Positions 47,301-56,547 of a stretch of 64,000 bases of DNA are shown here, one piece after another. The position numbers and the translations under genes are program-made. Under the pieces are notes generated by a model. The model made no database searches. It had not been told where the DNA came from and saw nothing but the letters and a program-made list of their open reading frames with translations. The stretch lies in contig JAWZYV010013187.1 in NCBI GenBank assembly GCA_038373885.1, forward strand, positions 1-64,000, read 5' to 3'. How positions within the stretch are numbered: position 1 is the first letter of the stretch; the number at the start of each line of letters is the position of its first letter. This DNA comes from Cheiracanthium punctorium. Its lineage: Eukaryota; Arthropoda; Arachnida; Araneae; Cheiracanthiidae.

Positions 47301-47740
47301 AAGTCCACAAGTGTTGCTCCCACAAGTACTCCTCTGATGGAACCACTATTGCTTGGGTGTTCGATTAATCCAAAACGGAATTTATTTCTTTCTAGCCCGG
47401 TTTCTATTTTCCGCTCCAGTCCTGATTTCATCTCGTCGTGTGCGGCTCTTAACTCCTCCAATCCGGTTTTCATTTCATTGTGTGCAGCCTTTAATTCGTC
47501 CAATCCGGTTTTCGTCTCGACTTGTCCGGCTACAATTTTCTTTTCTAAATCGGTCTGTCCGGCTTCAATTTTCTTTTCTAAATCCGCCTTCATCTGTTCT
47601 TGTCCGGCTTTCATCTGTTCTTGTGCGGCTTTCATCTCGTCTTGTCCGGCTTTCATCTCGTCTTGTCCGGCTTTCATTTCTTGCATCATATTCATGAGCT
47701 TTTGAAGCTGTTCTTCCATTTTTTGTCTAGTCAAAACCAA
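44342..47740 (-). CDS. Gypsy Pol polyprotein, gag core and protease deleted
   Basis: 1132 codons without a stop. Residues 1-118 are a Gag-like N-terminus: MVLTRQKMEEQ, then coiled-coil heptad repeats built from EMKAGQ, LEKKI and DELKAAH. At about residue 119 the sequence jumps to the spacer that normally follows protease, so capsid, CCHC knuckle and protease (DTG motif) are absent without loss of frame. Reverse transcriptase spans about 265-460 (TLDLKSGY, YLDD at 401-404). RNase H spans about 545-660 (DTDAS, E591, RTDH, GNADALSR). Integrase spans about 785-1010 with H789, H796, C823, C826 and catalytic D858, D918, E954 (35-residue spacing). It ends with a GPY-type module near 1091. The start ATG lies 27 bp beyond the primer-binding site. 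Related elements resemble the 412/mdg1 branch. No chromodomain and no env are present. Confidence 0.96.
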   Translation of the reverse strand: MVLTRQKMEEQLQKLMNMMQEMKAGQDEMKAGQDEMKAAQEQMKAGQEQMKADLEKKIEAGQTDLEKKIVAGQVETKTGLDELKAAHNEMKTGLEELRAAHDEMKSGLERKIETGLERNKFRFGLIEHPSNSGSIRGVLVGATLVDLSRTEIPVRVVNVTDKSKVIKKNEVLATCTPVTCINKNISQTTAKSSECLTKELIQDVELTAEQRSTAEKVIAEFEDLFSRTSGDFGRTSLTQHRIDTGSHSPIKQHPRRLPFAKQEEVSRLLEEMQRDDVIEPSNSPWASPIVLVRKKDGSTRFCVDYRRLNDITKKDSYPLPRIDDTLDTLSGNEWFSTLDLKSGYWQVEIHPDDREKTAFTTGQGLWQFKVMPFGLCNAPATFERLMETVLRGLSYEACLVYLDDIIIVGRTFEEHLENIRKVLQKLKESNLKLSPSKCNLFRREVRYLGHIISAHGVRTDPEKTSAVQNWSRPENIHDLRSFLGLCTYYRKFVKGFSQIARPLHKLTETGQKFLWTEECEDAFNELKTALTSSPILSYPHPDKPFILDTDASKESVGAVLSQEIDGQEHVIAYWSKCLSKAERNYCVTRKELLAIIKAVEHFHHYLYGRKFLLRTDHASLTWLLNFKNPEGQIARWIQRLQEYDIEIRHRKGSSHGNADALSRRPCIDSCRYCSRAEKNYHLKHPVVRQVTSSASSQDPWSDENVRADQLADSDIKPIVEFMEKSGNKPSWQEISSCSPATKQYWALWDSLRLRNGVLYRKWESDDGKMLRWQLVLPRLRIPKVLEELHNGLTGGHFGVMKTLQKVRERFYWVRARGDVEKWCQACDACAARKGPKKRSRGRLHRYNVGAPFERIALDILGPLPRTSDGNKYILVVIDYFSKWPEAFPIPDQEATTVAEVLVQEWISRYGTPLQLHSDQGTNFTSAVFKGLCQLLGMDKTQTTPLHPQSDGMVERFNRTILNNLSLLVSRNQEDWDKKLPLFLLAYRSAVHETTGFTPSQMLFGRDLRLPADLVFGRPPDAPSSPEEYVENVRARFEDVHHFARERINLNTEKMKTRYDTKATGHEFNAGDKVWLWNPTRRKGPSPKLQSPWDGPYTVLNRLNDVIVRIRKSPNSKPRVVHYDRLAIYRGCN

Positions 47741-47767
47741 AAACTGGAAAATTAAAGTCCTTCTTTA

Positions 47768-47787
47768 GAACCCCGATTCTGACACCA
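47768..47787 (-). other. Gypsy primer-binding site
   Basis: In element orientation TGGTGTCAGAATCGGGGTTC begins two bases after the 5' LTR. TGG is the complement of the tRNA CCA end, and GTCAGAA fits a leucine tRNA acceptor stem (inference from remembered tRNA ends). Confidence 0.8.
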
Positions 47788-47789
47788 AA

Positions 47790-48709
47790 TGTTGCGGAAT
47801 TACTCTGCTACTCCTGGGGTTCGTCGTTCTAAAGTCCTGTTGGTGTAAAAAGTTCAAGTAAAAAGTCACTTGTCAGGATGGAACACAAACTTTATTTCTT
47901 CTAGAACTTCGTAGAACAATCAGCTGCACACAATTCACAAGCACAATCTAGCAGTAACGTGCTTTTAACAATCCGCTTGGATCAGAAGCTTTCACAAATG
48001 CTGTATTTCTCACACAAAATAAGTCACTTTTACAGGCTAAAATTCCATGAAAATATTCAAGGGATATAGTACACTATCCCTTAAGACACAGCAATGAAGA
48101 ATTTACACACAGCACTTTAAAAACAGCTTCACAAAGCAAGCTAAAACACAGCTTCTATAGCACTATCAGTTCACACAAAACAAGCGTACTCAGAGCTCTT
48201 CGCACATTGAATGTTCAACTCGCAACTGACTCTCGGGGCGACGCGCTCTTCTATAAATAGCCGGCACAGGAGGTACAAGAGGTTTCCAGAAAAGTCAATT
48301 TCTCGAGGGTTCTACATAAAGCGTGAATTTTGATTACGTCATAGAAGAGAAATGTTAGGTTATTATGCGTTTTTAATGCAGGAAAAACAACTTCCAGGCC
48401 CCATTGGGAAAATCGCGCCAAATGACCAAAAAGTCGCCAAGCTTGGCGACTTTTGGCGAAATATCGCCAAATTTGGCGCCAAAAATAAGTCCTCAAAAGT
48501 GAAGAGATCTAAGCTCTAGGACTAATATTTCTCGAGATTTCTAGAAGCCCATAGAAAAACATATGGGAAAGCGAAACCTCCGTATCTCCGGTTCTAATTG
48601 GCCGATTTTGATGCAACAAAAAGCAAAATTTATCTATTTGAAGCGTAGAATACGAATTTTAAACCATTCTAAGCCCCAGAGCAGCGGGTTGCCCCCAAAA
48701 TTCGTAACA
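47790..48709 (-). repeat. Gypsy 5' LTR
   Basis: 920 bp, near identical to the 3' LTR. U3 palindromes lie at 48413-48482 and the TATA-like box at about 48250-48261. Confidence 0.97.
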
Positions 48710-48840
48710 GTATATAAGTATATATGTTGTGTGTGTGTGTATGTATGAAGAAAATGCATTTTGTATGACAAAAAATTCCTCATGGGGGGGGGGGGGGTTA
48801 TAACCCCCTAACCCGTCCTCTCCCTGTGGCTGCGCCACTG

Positions 48841-48997
48841 GCGAGGGGGAGGGTTTTAATAAAATGTTGAAAGTCGCCAAAGTTTGCAGTTTTTGATAAT
48901 TGATTGCCTAGTTTGGGTGCCAAAAAATAACTATTCAAAGCTGAACCAAACTTGGCGATGTCTTCTAAATTTGGCTAGAAACTGGCAAACGCGACAG
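48841..48997. other. Short spacer
   Basis: Contains GTCGCCAAAGTTTG and AACTTGGCGATG, which recall the palindromes of the Gypsy LTR. No gene. Confidence 0.35.
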
Positions 48998-49005
48998 TTT
49001 ATTAC

Positions 49006-49181
49006 TAGGGATGGACCCGAGACGACTTTTTGCCAGACGAGACAGAGATTTACAGTTTTTTTCGCGAGACGAGACAAACATTTTTAACATTATAATATAG
49101 GGATTTTGCGAAACGAGACAAAGCTTTTCGGTTGTTTTGCGTGACGCGAGACGTTCATTTTTCGTCTCGCATCCATCCCTA
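49006..49181. mobile_element. hAT miniature element, TAGGGATGGACGCGAGAC family, 176 bp
   Basis: Ends TAGGGATGGACCCGAGACG and CGTCTCGCATCCATCCCTA. A perfect 8-bp duplication TTTATTAC flanks it (48998-49005 and 49182-49189). The interior consists of GAGACGAGACAAA and TCTCG micro-repeats and can fold on itself. It has the same length as the copy at 56372. Confidence 0.93.
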
Positions 49182-49192
49182 TTTATTACAAA

Positions 49193-50560
49193 AGAAAAGT
49201 ATAGTTAAAATATGGCTGGCGAAGATTGTAAAGTAGTTTTAATAGGTTTAGAGCAGGGCCCGATTAACCTCTGAAGTGAGGGGAAGCTCAGTCTCATTTC
49301 GGTCCCCCCCATCCCCTTTTTGTTTGGGAAAATTAAAGTTTTAATGATTTTCTTTCATAAAAATATTTTATTCATAAAAAATAAATGTTATTGATTTAAT
49401 TAGTTCTAATGATTTCTTTTGATAAAAACATTTTATTCATTAATTTGAAATTTTTCTTTCATAAAAATATTTTATTCATTAATCTTCATAATAGTGTAAC
49501 GGGATTTTACAGTATTTTTGAAATTACTTTAATACAAATAACTAAAAGCATTACCTTACTGGAACAGTAAACTTTATTAATTTAGTCCTATTTTTCATTA
49601 GACATGGCTTTTTTCAGGAATTCTTTGTTTGTTTTGATGACATCATAAAAATCACAACACAGAAGTTGAGAATTAATTTTGACATTTAGAAGATATTTAA
49701 CATTACATATTAAAAGTTTACCCCTCTCTGCTGCCCAAATATTCCCCATAATAGAAAAAAACTCTCAACTGCAGCAGGTGTTCCAGGCAATGACATCGCA
49801 AACAACTAATTTATAAATGTTGCGATATGAAGTATCAAGACTTCTGAAAAGCACAACTTCTCTTCATTAAAAATGTGTACAATAACTTCAAAAACAAAAT
49901 TTTGAATTCTTATAGCAGTTTTTCAGTCATTTTCAGGCCTCCCTTCAAATTGTGAGGGGAAGCTCAAGCTTCCCGAGCCTTTTCAGTAATCAGGCCCTGG
50001 TTTAGAGATTTTAATATAGATTTCAGTTCCGAAGAAGCGTTTTATAGAGCAGGGAAGACAAATACGGTACATTCATAGATTATGATACACTTTCCAAATG
50101 TTATTTATAAAGGTGAAGTATGCTTAGAATATGCTGACAAAGATTGCTAAACAGTTTTGTTAGAAGATTTCAATATAGATTTCAATTCTGAATAAATGTT
50201 TTGTGAAACAAGAAAGACATGCACAGCACATTCATGGATTTTGATGCACACTCCAAACAGAATTTAAAATGGTGAAGGATAGTTGGAATATGCTTGGCGA
50301 AAATTGCAAAACAGTTTTAGTAGGTTATTTTAAGATAAATTTCGTTTCCAAGGATGCGTTTCATATGGAACAAGGAAAAAAAAAAGAAATACGGCATACT
50401 CATGAATAATGTTACACTTTCAAGCCTAATGGAATGAGGAAGAAAAATAGGGACGACACATGCATTAAGATATGACACATGCTTTTAATATAATATAATT
50501 AAATACGCACTTTAGTGCGTATTTAAAATATGAAAGTGTTTCAGATTTTTTTTTTCTATT
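49193..50560. repeat. Tandem array, unit about 165 bp, split by a hAT element
   Basis: GGCGAAGATTGTAAAGTAG (49215), GACAAAGATTGCTAAACAG (50135) and GGCGAAAATTGCAAAACAG (50306) mark successive units, each followed by an ATTTCA...TTTCCAAA segment and a CATTCATGGATT...CACTTTCC segment. The first unit is interrupted by the 746-bp hAT element. A related unit at 52262-52420 lies in the composite Helitron. Confidence 0.65.
49254..49999. mobile_element. hAT-type non-autonomous element, 746 bp
   Basis: It starts CAGGGCCCGATTAACC and ends GTAATCAGGCCCTG. A perfect 8-bp duplication GTTTAGAG flanks it (49246-49253, 50000-50007). GAGGGGAAGCTCA occurs in both subterminal zones in the same orientation. No transposase. 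Confidence 0.9.
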
Positions 50561-51057
50561 CCTTTTCTGGATGAAATCCGCACCACTTATATAAAATAAA
50601 CACTTATTCATTTCAATGAACTTAGATTACTAAAAGCTTCTTGAGTAGACTTTTAGCAAAACACCTCAGCAAATTCTAACTATTTATGCAGCCTCATGAC
50701 ATCTGTAAATGAGTAAAAATTCAGACTTTGTTTTCCTAAAACAACTGTTTCTCAACTTACTATACGTCTACTGCACGCTGACATTCAGAATGTTTCTAAA
50801 TAACTTGGTTGTTGTTGTTATCATCAGTCCCTCATTATCGCACAGGTACTTGGTTCACGTGTTTGGGCACACATGCCAGAAAATAGGCCAAAAAATTCAG
50901 CTTAAAGCTATTATACAATGGCGCAAAATTTGAAAAATGCCTTCAACACTAAAATGTTATAATCAAGTCCTGGCTGTCATATGTATCTATACTTAACAAG
51001 AGGAGCGGAAAGGCAGAGCGGTAAACAAACTCTTTCTTCCTGACTTTTGTTACCCCT
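50561..51057. other. AT-rich spacer
   Basis: No recognised feature beyond AT-rich DNA; a 74-codon frame at 50709 has no known domain. Confidence 0.45.
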
Positions 51058-51408
51058 TGGTCGGACGGTAAGTTTTTGTAGTAATAACAAAATTCACTCA
51101 CCTTTACTTGCATGGAAAGGAAACATAAGAATAAGATTTGGAACAATACCAACTTTGAATACTTCTGTTCTTGAGTGAACTACAAAAAAACTCGGACTCG
51201 AATAATAAACTTCCAGATTTCTCACTTTAATTCTTGTTTTATTACTAATTTGCACTATATTTGGACTAAGAGAAAACAGAAAGTATCAATAGAATTTACA
51301 ATTTAGATTTTAGTCGATTTAGAAGCCGCTACGAATCATATAAGAATTGCGACACTGAAGAACAAAAACTATCAACAAAACAAAACTCTCGATTAAAATT
51401 TACTACAA

Positions 51409-54400
51409 TCTTATAAATAAAAATGAAATTCTGTTTGTTTGTTTGTTTGTTTGTTTGTTCGTTTGTTTGTTTGTTTGTGGATTTGAGTTGTATACAAATC
51501 CACAAAAATGGACCTATCGGCCTGAAATTTTGCACAGATATGTAAAATAATATAGAATAAATCATAGTCCACTTTAAAACTTTGAAAGTCCACCCGTTCC
51601 CGGAATTTAAGAGATTTTTTATGTTCTCCACGCAAAAATCTTTCCGTAATTGTAACCCCTGTAGTGAAAAAAGTGTGAAATAAGGATCGTGGTTGCCATG
51701 TGTGGCGATTTTTCCGAATAAGATGTTTTAAATTCTCAAAGTAAAAATAACAGAATAATAATGATTTTTTTTTGTTAGTTTATATTCGTTAGGTTATATT
51801 TTTTTTAATTATAATATCGTGTGCATGGGAAATCGGAGTAGGAATAAAATGTTTTATACGCAAAACAATAAGAATGGAAGATTTCCGAGGCTAATATGTT
51901 AAAATTGTTTAGTTTGGCGAAAAAATAAAATGGCTCAAATGCCGAGAGTGTGAGTTCTAGCGGTTTGCACAGTTTCAGGCTTGGCGCAATTTACTGAGAG
52001 CTTAAGGAAACGAATTTTTGAAAACAAGTGCAAAGGTTTTATTAGAATACAGCGTTAAATTTTAATGATCCGTGCGAAAATAATGCAGTTATTAAGGGAT
52101 TTCAAGCGATCTATCTTCAGCATTCTCGCGATTTTGAGGAGGATTCTAACGCTTGGCGCTATTTATCATAATTTAATCGTCTGCTATTTGGGTTATGAAT
52201 ACACCTGCGTATAAGTTTTTGAAATTTTCATTCAGTTGGAAAGAAAGGATGTTAGAAATATCAATTTTAATTTTGTTTAATCACACTCATGAATAATGAT
52301 ACACTTTCCAACTTAATGAAAGAAGGAACGAAAATAGGGATGACCCATGGATTATAACTCTTTAAATATATAGCACTTTAGTGCGTATTTAAAAATCTGA
52401 AAGTGTGTCAGATTTTCTATGATTCTAGCGCTTGGCGCAATTTAATGAGAGGGTATTTTTAAAAAAAAGCGTAGGTTATCTTATAAATAAAAATGAAATT
52501 CTGTTTGTCAATTTGTTGATTTGGGTAGTATACAATTCCACAAAAATGGACCTGTCAGCCTGAAATTTTACACAGATATGTAAAATAATATAGAATAAAT
52601 TACCACTTTAGTCCACTTTAAAACTTTGAAAGTCCACCCGTTCCCGGAATTTAAGAGATTTTTTATGTTCTCCACGCAGGAAGCTTTACGTAATTGTAAC
52701 CCCTGTAGTGAAAAAAGTGTATGAAATAAGCATCTTGGTTGCCATGTGTGGCGATTTTGCAGAATAAAATGTTTTAAATTCTTAAAGTAAAAATAAAAGA
52801 ATTATAATGATTTTTTTAGTTTATTTTTTTAGGTTATTTTTTTTAATAATATCGTGTGCGCATAAGAAATGAGAGCAGGAATGAAATGTTTTATACGCAA
52901 AACAATGAGGATCGAAGATATCCGAGACTAATATGTAATTTTTTTTAGTTTGGCGAAAAAAAAATGGCTGATAGGCCGATTTTTAGACAGTGAGTTCTAG
53001 CGGTTTGCATAGTTTTAGGCTTTTTGGCGCAATTTACTGAGAGCTTAAGGGAATAGCATTTTTGAAAACAAGTGTATAGGTTTTCTTAGAATACAGCATT
53101 AAATTTTAACTATCCGTGCAGAAATGATGCAGTTATTAGGGCATTTCAAGCGATGTAGCTTCAGAGTTCTCAAAAATTGAGTACATTGATTTAACTTGGG
53201 GGAAATCCGCCAAATTTCAGAAAATTGAAATCTTCGCATTTAGTACATCGAGGTAACGATGAATAAAACATGTTATAGTTGATAATTTAAAAAATGCGGC
53301 TGTATTAAGGGATTCCACTTTTCAAATAAATGCCTGGCGGTCGAACCATTTCCCATTTTGATTGCTGCTAAGTCAATGCTTCGAATGATTCCCTGAAAAA
53401 ACTCTTGCAAAATGGCGTATGCTGGCACTTTGGCGAGGCTTAGATTTGAAACTGGATTTTACTTGAGACTGGTATATACGTATAATAAGACTGGTTATAG
53501 ATAAAAATGAATGTTGGTATGTGTATAGGAGGTTGAAAAACTCCAGCACCGTTTCACCGATCACCATGAAATTTGGTTCACCCAAGTCTTTTATCATGGA
53601 GAAGGTTTTTATGCTATCCGTTTTCCTCTAACTTTTCACTAGGTGGCGCAGCAGAACGTCGAATTCTATTCCGTTTAGCTGTTTGCTATGCGAATATCGT
53701 CCAACCAATTTCGATGAAATTTGGTACACGCGAATATTAGAACACGGAGAATATTTTTCACTATCCATTTGCTGTAACTTACCGCTAAATAGCGCTGCAA
53801 CGCATGAACTTCTATACCGTTCGACCGATCGGCATAAAATTTTTTATACTTACACATTTGAGAACGAAGAATATATTCTAACTGCGTTCCTTTTGATGTT
53901 ACTCACCACTAGATGGCACTGCAATACATTATTATTTTAACTCGCCACTAGATGACGCTGCAGCAGGCCAAATTTTTGACCATTCAAACGGTGGCTATGA
54001 AAATCAGTATACATAGGTATTTGAACAATGAGAATATTTTGGCGTTATCCATTTTGCTATAACTCGCCACATGACGGCGCTGTAGCAAATCATTACTTTA
54101 ATTAACCACTAGATGGCTCTGCAGTGTATCACTTCTTGACTGTGCGAATGATCGCTATGAAAATAGGTATACATAGATATTTGAACACGGGGAAGAGTTT
54201 GGCACGATCCGTTTTCCTATAACTTGACACTAGATGTCGCGTCAACACATGAACTTCAAGACTATTCAGCCGATCGTCACGAAAATTCTTATACATCGAT
54301 ATCTGAATGCGAAGAATATTTTTGCCGTATCCGTTTTGCTAAAACTCGCCACTAGATTGTGCTACGCCGCATCGCCTTCTGCACCGTAAAAACGATTGCC

Positions 54401-54548
54401 TTGAAATTCAGTATGCATGATTATTGAACACAATTTAACGCGATATCCATTTTGCTATATCTCTTTATTACAATAAATAGTAATCACAGCAAATATTAAT
54501 ATCAAAAAGTCCATTCATTCCCGTGCGAAGAACGGGTACTTCCGCTAG
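51409..54548 (+). mobile_element. Composite Helitron, two 5' ends and one 3' end, 3.14 kb
   Basis: The outer 5' end TCTTATAAATAAAAATG is at 51409 after A, and the 3' end TTCCGCTAG is at 54548 before T, with a CCCGT/ACGGG hairpin just inside. A second 5' end of the same sequence, also preceded by A, lies at 52479. The inner unit 52479-54548 is a full-length relative of the 40691-42742 Helitron. The outer 1.07 kb shares its first 720 bp with that Helitron, then diverges and carries a piece of the 165-bp tandem repeat. No Rep/helicase is encoded. Confidence 0.9.
52479..54548 (+). mobile_element. Inner non-autonomous Helitron unit, 2.07 kb
   Basis: Collinear with 40691-42742 from TC start to CTAG end, with scattered substitutions and a shorter (GTTT) region. 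It contains the same degenerate CGCCACTAGATGGCGCTG array at 53635-54380. Confidence 0.88.
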
Positions 54549-54649
54549 TACGATATAAAAGATATCGATATAAATTAATGTATTGGACGAGGTAGTCCTG
54601 CCATCTAGTGAATGAATTGTCTTTTAATTAAAGTTCTCGGAACTCAACA

Positions 54650-54664
54650 TCCTCCCCTCCCCCC
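54650..54664 (-). other. Bel/Pao polypurine tract
   Basis: In element orientation CGGGGGGAGGGGAGGA ends directly at the start of the 3' LTR. Confidence 0.85.
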
Positions 54665-54783
54665 GGGAGAAGCACCGTTACTTTTGTTATGGGTCTTGTC
54701 TTAACACCACTCTCAGTCTGAATGTTTATTACTCTGATTTTCTTGTCATCACCAGGAAAAACTTGGGTAACTCGACCCAATTT

Positions 54784-55956
54784 TCACTGTAACGGTGGGG
54801 CTTGTGCATCGTGTATTACGACTAGATCACCAACTTTCACATCATCCTTACGAGAACACCATTTTGGTCGATGTTGTAAATTAGGAAGGTAGTCCCTGGA
54901 CCATCTTGACCAAAACTGCTGTTTGATTTTGTTAATTAGCTGCCACCGTGTGGATAGGTTTAAGGTGGCTAGGGGCGGTGATTCAGGGATTTCAAGCAGC
55001 GGAGTACCGATAAGAAAATGTCCAGGGGTGAGAGCACGGACATCTGTAGGATCGGAAGACACAGGTATGAGAGGTCTTGAGTTGATACAAGCCTCTATTT
55101 GGCAGAGTAACGTGCTCAGTTCTTCGAAATTCAAAAGAGTCGATTTACAAGCCTTGATGAGATGATTCTTAGTCAGTTTTACGGACGCTTCCCACAGTCC
55201 ACCGAAATGAGGGGAATACGGCGGTATAAAATGCCACTTTATTAGTTGATTCGCAAAAAAATTCTGAACATCGTTAGACTGAAGTAATTTAAACAATTCT
55301 TTCAGTTGATTTGAGAGGCCTCTGAAGTTTTTTCCATTATCAGAAAAAATATCTGATGGGAGACCACGTCTACCAATGAATCTTTTGAAAGCCGCTAGCA
55401 GTGCTTGTGTTGATAAATCTGAAAGCGCTCCTAAATGTACTGCCTTAGTACACATGCAAATAAATACGCACCCATACGATTTAAGTTTGATTTTACTTCT
55501 GAGTACGTTTGGTTTCGTCAGAAAAGGACCTGAGTAATCGAGCCCAATTTTCGAAAAAGGTCGAGTAGGTGTTATTCTATGTTCTGGTAAATCACCCATT
55601 AACTGCTGACATGTTCGAGCCTTTAAACGCTTGCATAGAAGACATTTACTAATTACTTTACGTACAGTGGAGCGTCCATCAACAAACCAATATTTTTGTC
55701 GAAATAGTGAAAGTACTAGTTGTGGGCCACCGTGAAATGATTTATGATGGTAATGACGTATGATAGAGTCAGTCAAATAATTATTCTTTGGGAGGAGCAT
55801 TGGATGCTTTTGATCTTCCTCTAAAATTTGATGCTGAGATAGTCGCCCTCCTTCTCTAATGATTCCATCTGTGTCGAGAAAGATGTTAAGAGGCAAGAGC
55901 TTGCTGTTTTTAGGAAGAGGAAGTCTCTTTTTCAAATGTTTGATTTCTTCATGAAA
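54784..55956 (-). pseudogene. Bel/Pao integrase region
   Basis: The frame contains 383 codons from 55935 and a few more up to the stop at 55957-55959. It has the zinc-binding region (HHKSFHGG, then KCLLCKR) and the integrase core with GLDYSGPF (D133), FSDNGKNF (D199) and GGLWEASV (E249), all three acidic residues retained. The C-terminal part has the VGDLVVIHDAQAPP segment typical of Bel/Pao. The stop TGA at 54784-54786 stands where related elements have Trp, and the following codons to about 54660 continue the expected C-terminus, so this is a nonsense mutation. In intact elements integrase joins cDNA ends to host DNA in the nucleus. Confidence 0.92.
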
Positions 55957-56371
55957 TTATGACTTTTGTGCTGCTCGAATAATAATCTTGGTTGCATTTT
56001 CTATCTCTTCTGATGAAAGTACACCACTAAGTTTTGGGTTTTGGAATTCTTTATGAATCGCGTGCACCAAGCAATCACCCGAATGAGGCGTAAGAACGAC
56101 GAATATTTCTTGATGATGTCTAATAGATATTCGTTTTGGCTGTTGATTCCAATATTGGAAACTACTGTTACTGACTTTTCTTCTAATTTTACGTCTTCTT
56201 CATGAGAAGGCAATAGACTAGTAGTGGGAAATTGCAAACAGTCCTGACTTAACCAATGCGGTCCAGACCACCACAGATTGTGAACTTTAAGCTTGAAAGC
56301 AGATATACCGCGTGAAGCACAGTCGGCTGGATTGTCTTGACTCCTTACATGATGCCCAGATGCTTCAGAGG
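55957..56371 (-). pseudogene. Bel/Pao RNase H C-terminus and linker fragment
   Basis: Read from the miniature-element insertion site, the frame continues the pol sequence with HHVRSQDNPADCASRG, the conserved end of the Bel/Pao RNase H domain, then a linker with IRVIAWCTRFIKNS. Near 56035-56055 the frame must change by one base to reach the next homologous part (KLSGVLSSEEIENATKI), and that part ends at an in-frame TAA at 55957-55959. The fragment therefore shows one frameshift and one stop in addition to the upstream insertion. Confidence 0.85.
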
Positions 56372-56547
56372 TAGGGATGGACGCGAGACGAAAAATAAGC
56401 GTCTCGCGTCTCGCAAAATAGCCTAAAAGCTTGTCTCGTCTCGCAAAAATCCCTATATCGTAATGTTAAAAATGCGTGTCTCGTCTCGCAAAAAATCCGT
56501 AAATCTCTGTCTCGTCTCGCAAAAAAGTCGTCTCGCGTCCATCCCTA
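56372..56547. mobile_element. hAT miniature element inserted in Bel/Pao pol, 176 bp
   Basis: Ends TAGGGATGGACGCGAGACG and CGTCTCGCGTCCATCCCTA, flanked by a perfect 8-bp duplication TTCAGAGG (56364-56371, 56548-56555). The middle is made of TCTCGTCTCGC and GCGAGACG units. The host frame is recovered exactly on removal of the insert and one duplicate, which confirms the boundaries. Confidence 0.96.

Larger units (their letters stand above)
43059..48709 (-). mobile_element. Gypsy LTR retrotransposon, internally deleted, 5.65 kb
   Basis: Two LTRs (43059-43979 and 47790-48709) bound an internal region on the minus strand. GTAT occurs at 43055-43058 and 48710-48713, a 4-bp duplication. The LTRs start TGTTACGAATTTT and end CCGCAACA in element orientation and differ at only about three sites, so insertion was recent. 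A primer-binding site and a polypurine tract are intact. The single frame holds reverse transcriptase, RNase H and integrase but lacks capsid, zinc knuckle and protease, and no env follows. Confidence 0.97.
42984..48840. mobile_element. hAT-type miniature element split by a Gypsy insertion
   Basis: The left part (42984-43058) begins TAGTGGCGTAGCGAG and the right part (48714-48840) ends GGCTGCGCCACTG. Joined, they match the 39837-40003 copy. The flanking octamers GCGGAGGG and GCGAGGGG are similar but not identical. The Gypsy element sits in the ATATATGTATA segment in the middle. Confidence 0.8.
51058..54649 (-). repeat. Bel/Pao 3' LTR, split by a composite Helitron
   Basis: The LTR halves are 51058-51408 and 54549-54649. 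Joined they equal the 452-bp 5' LTR with about four substitutions. The junction in the intact LTR reads CTACAATACGAT; the Helitron separates the A and T. Confidence 0.95.

Noticed and set aside
46174..47705. Plus-strand frames of 60-200 codons opposite Gypsy pol
   Set aside because: They are shadows of the strong minus-strand pol frame.
44342..47740. Reading the Gypsy frame as a complete gag-pol polyprotein
   Set aside because: Length alone would allow it, but no capsid, CCHC knuckle or DTG protease motif is present between the coiled-coil and reverse transcriptase.
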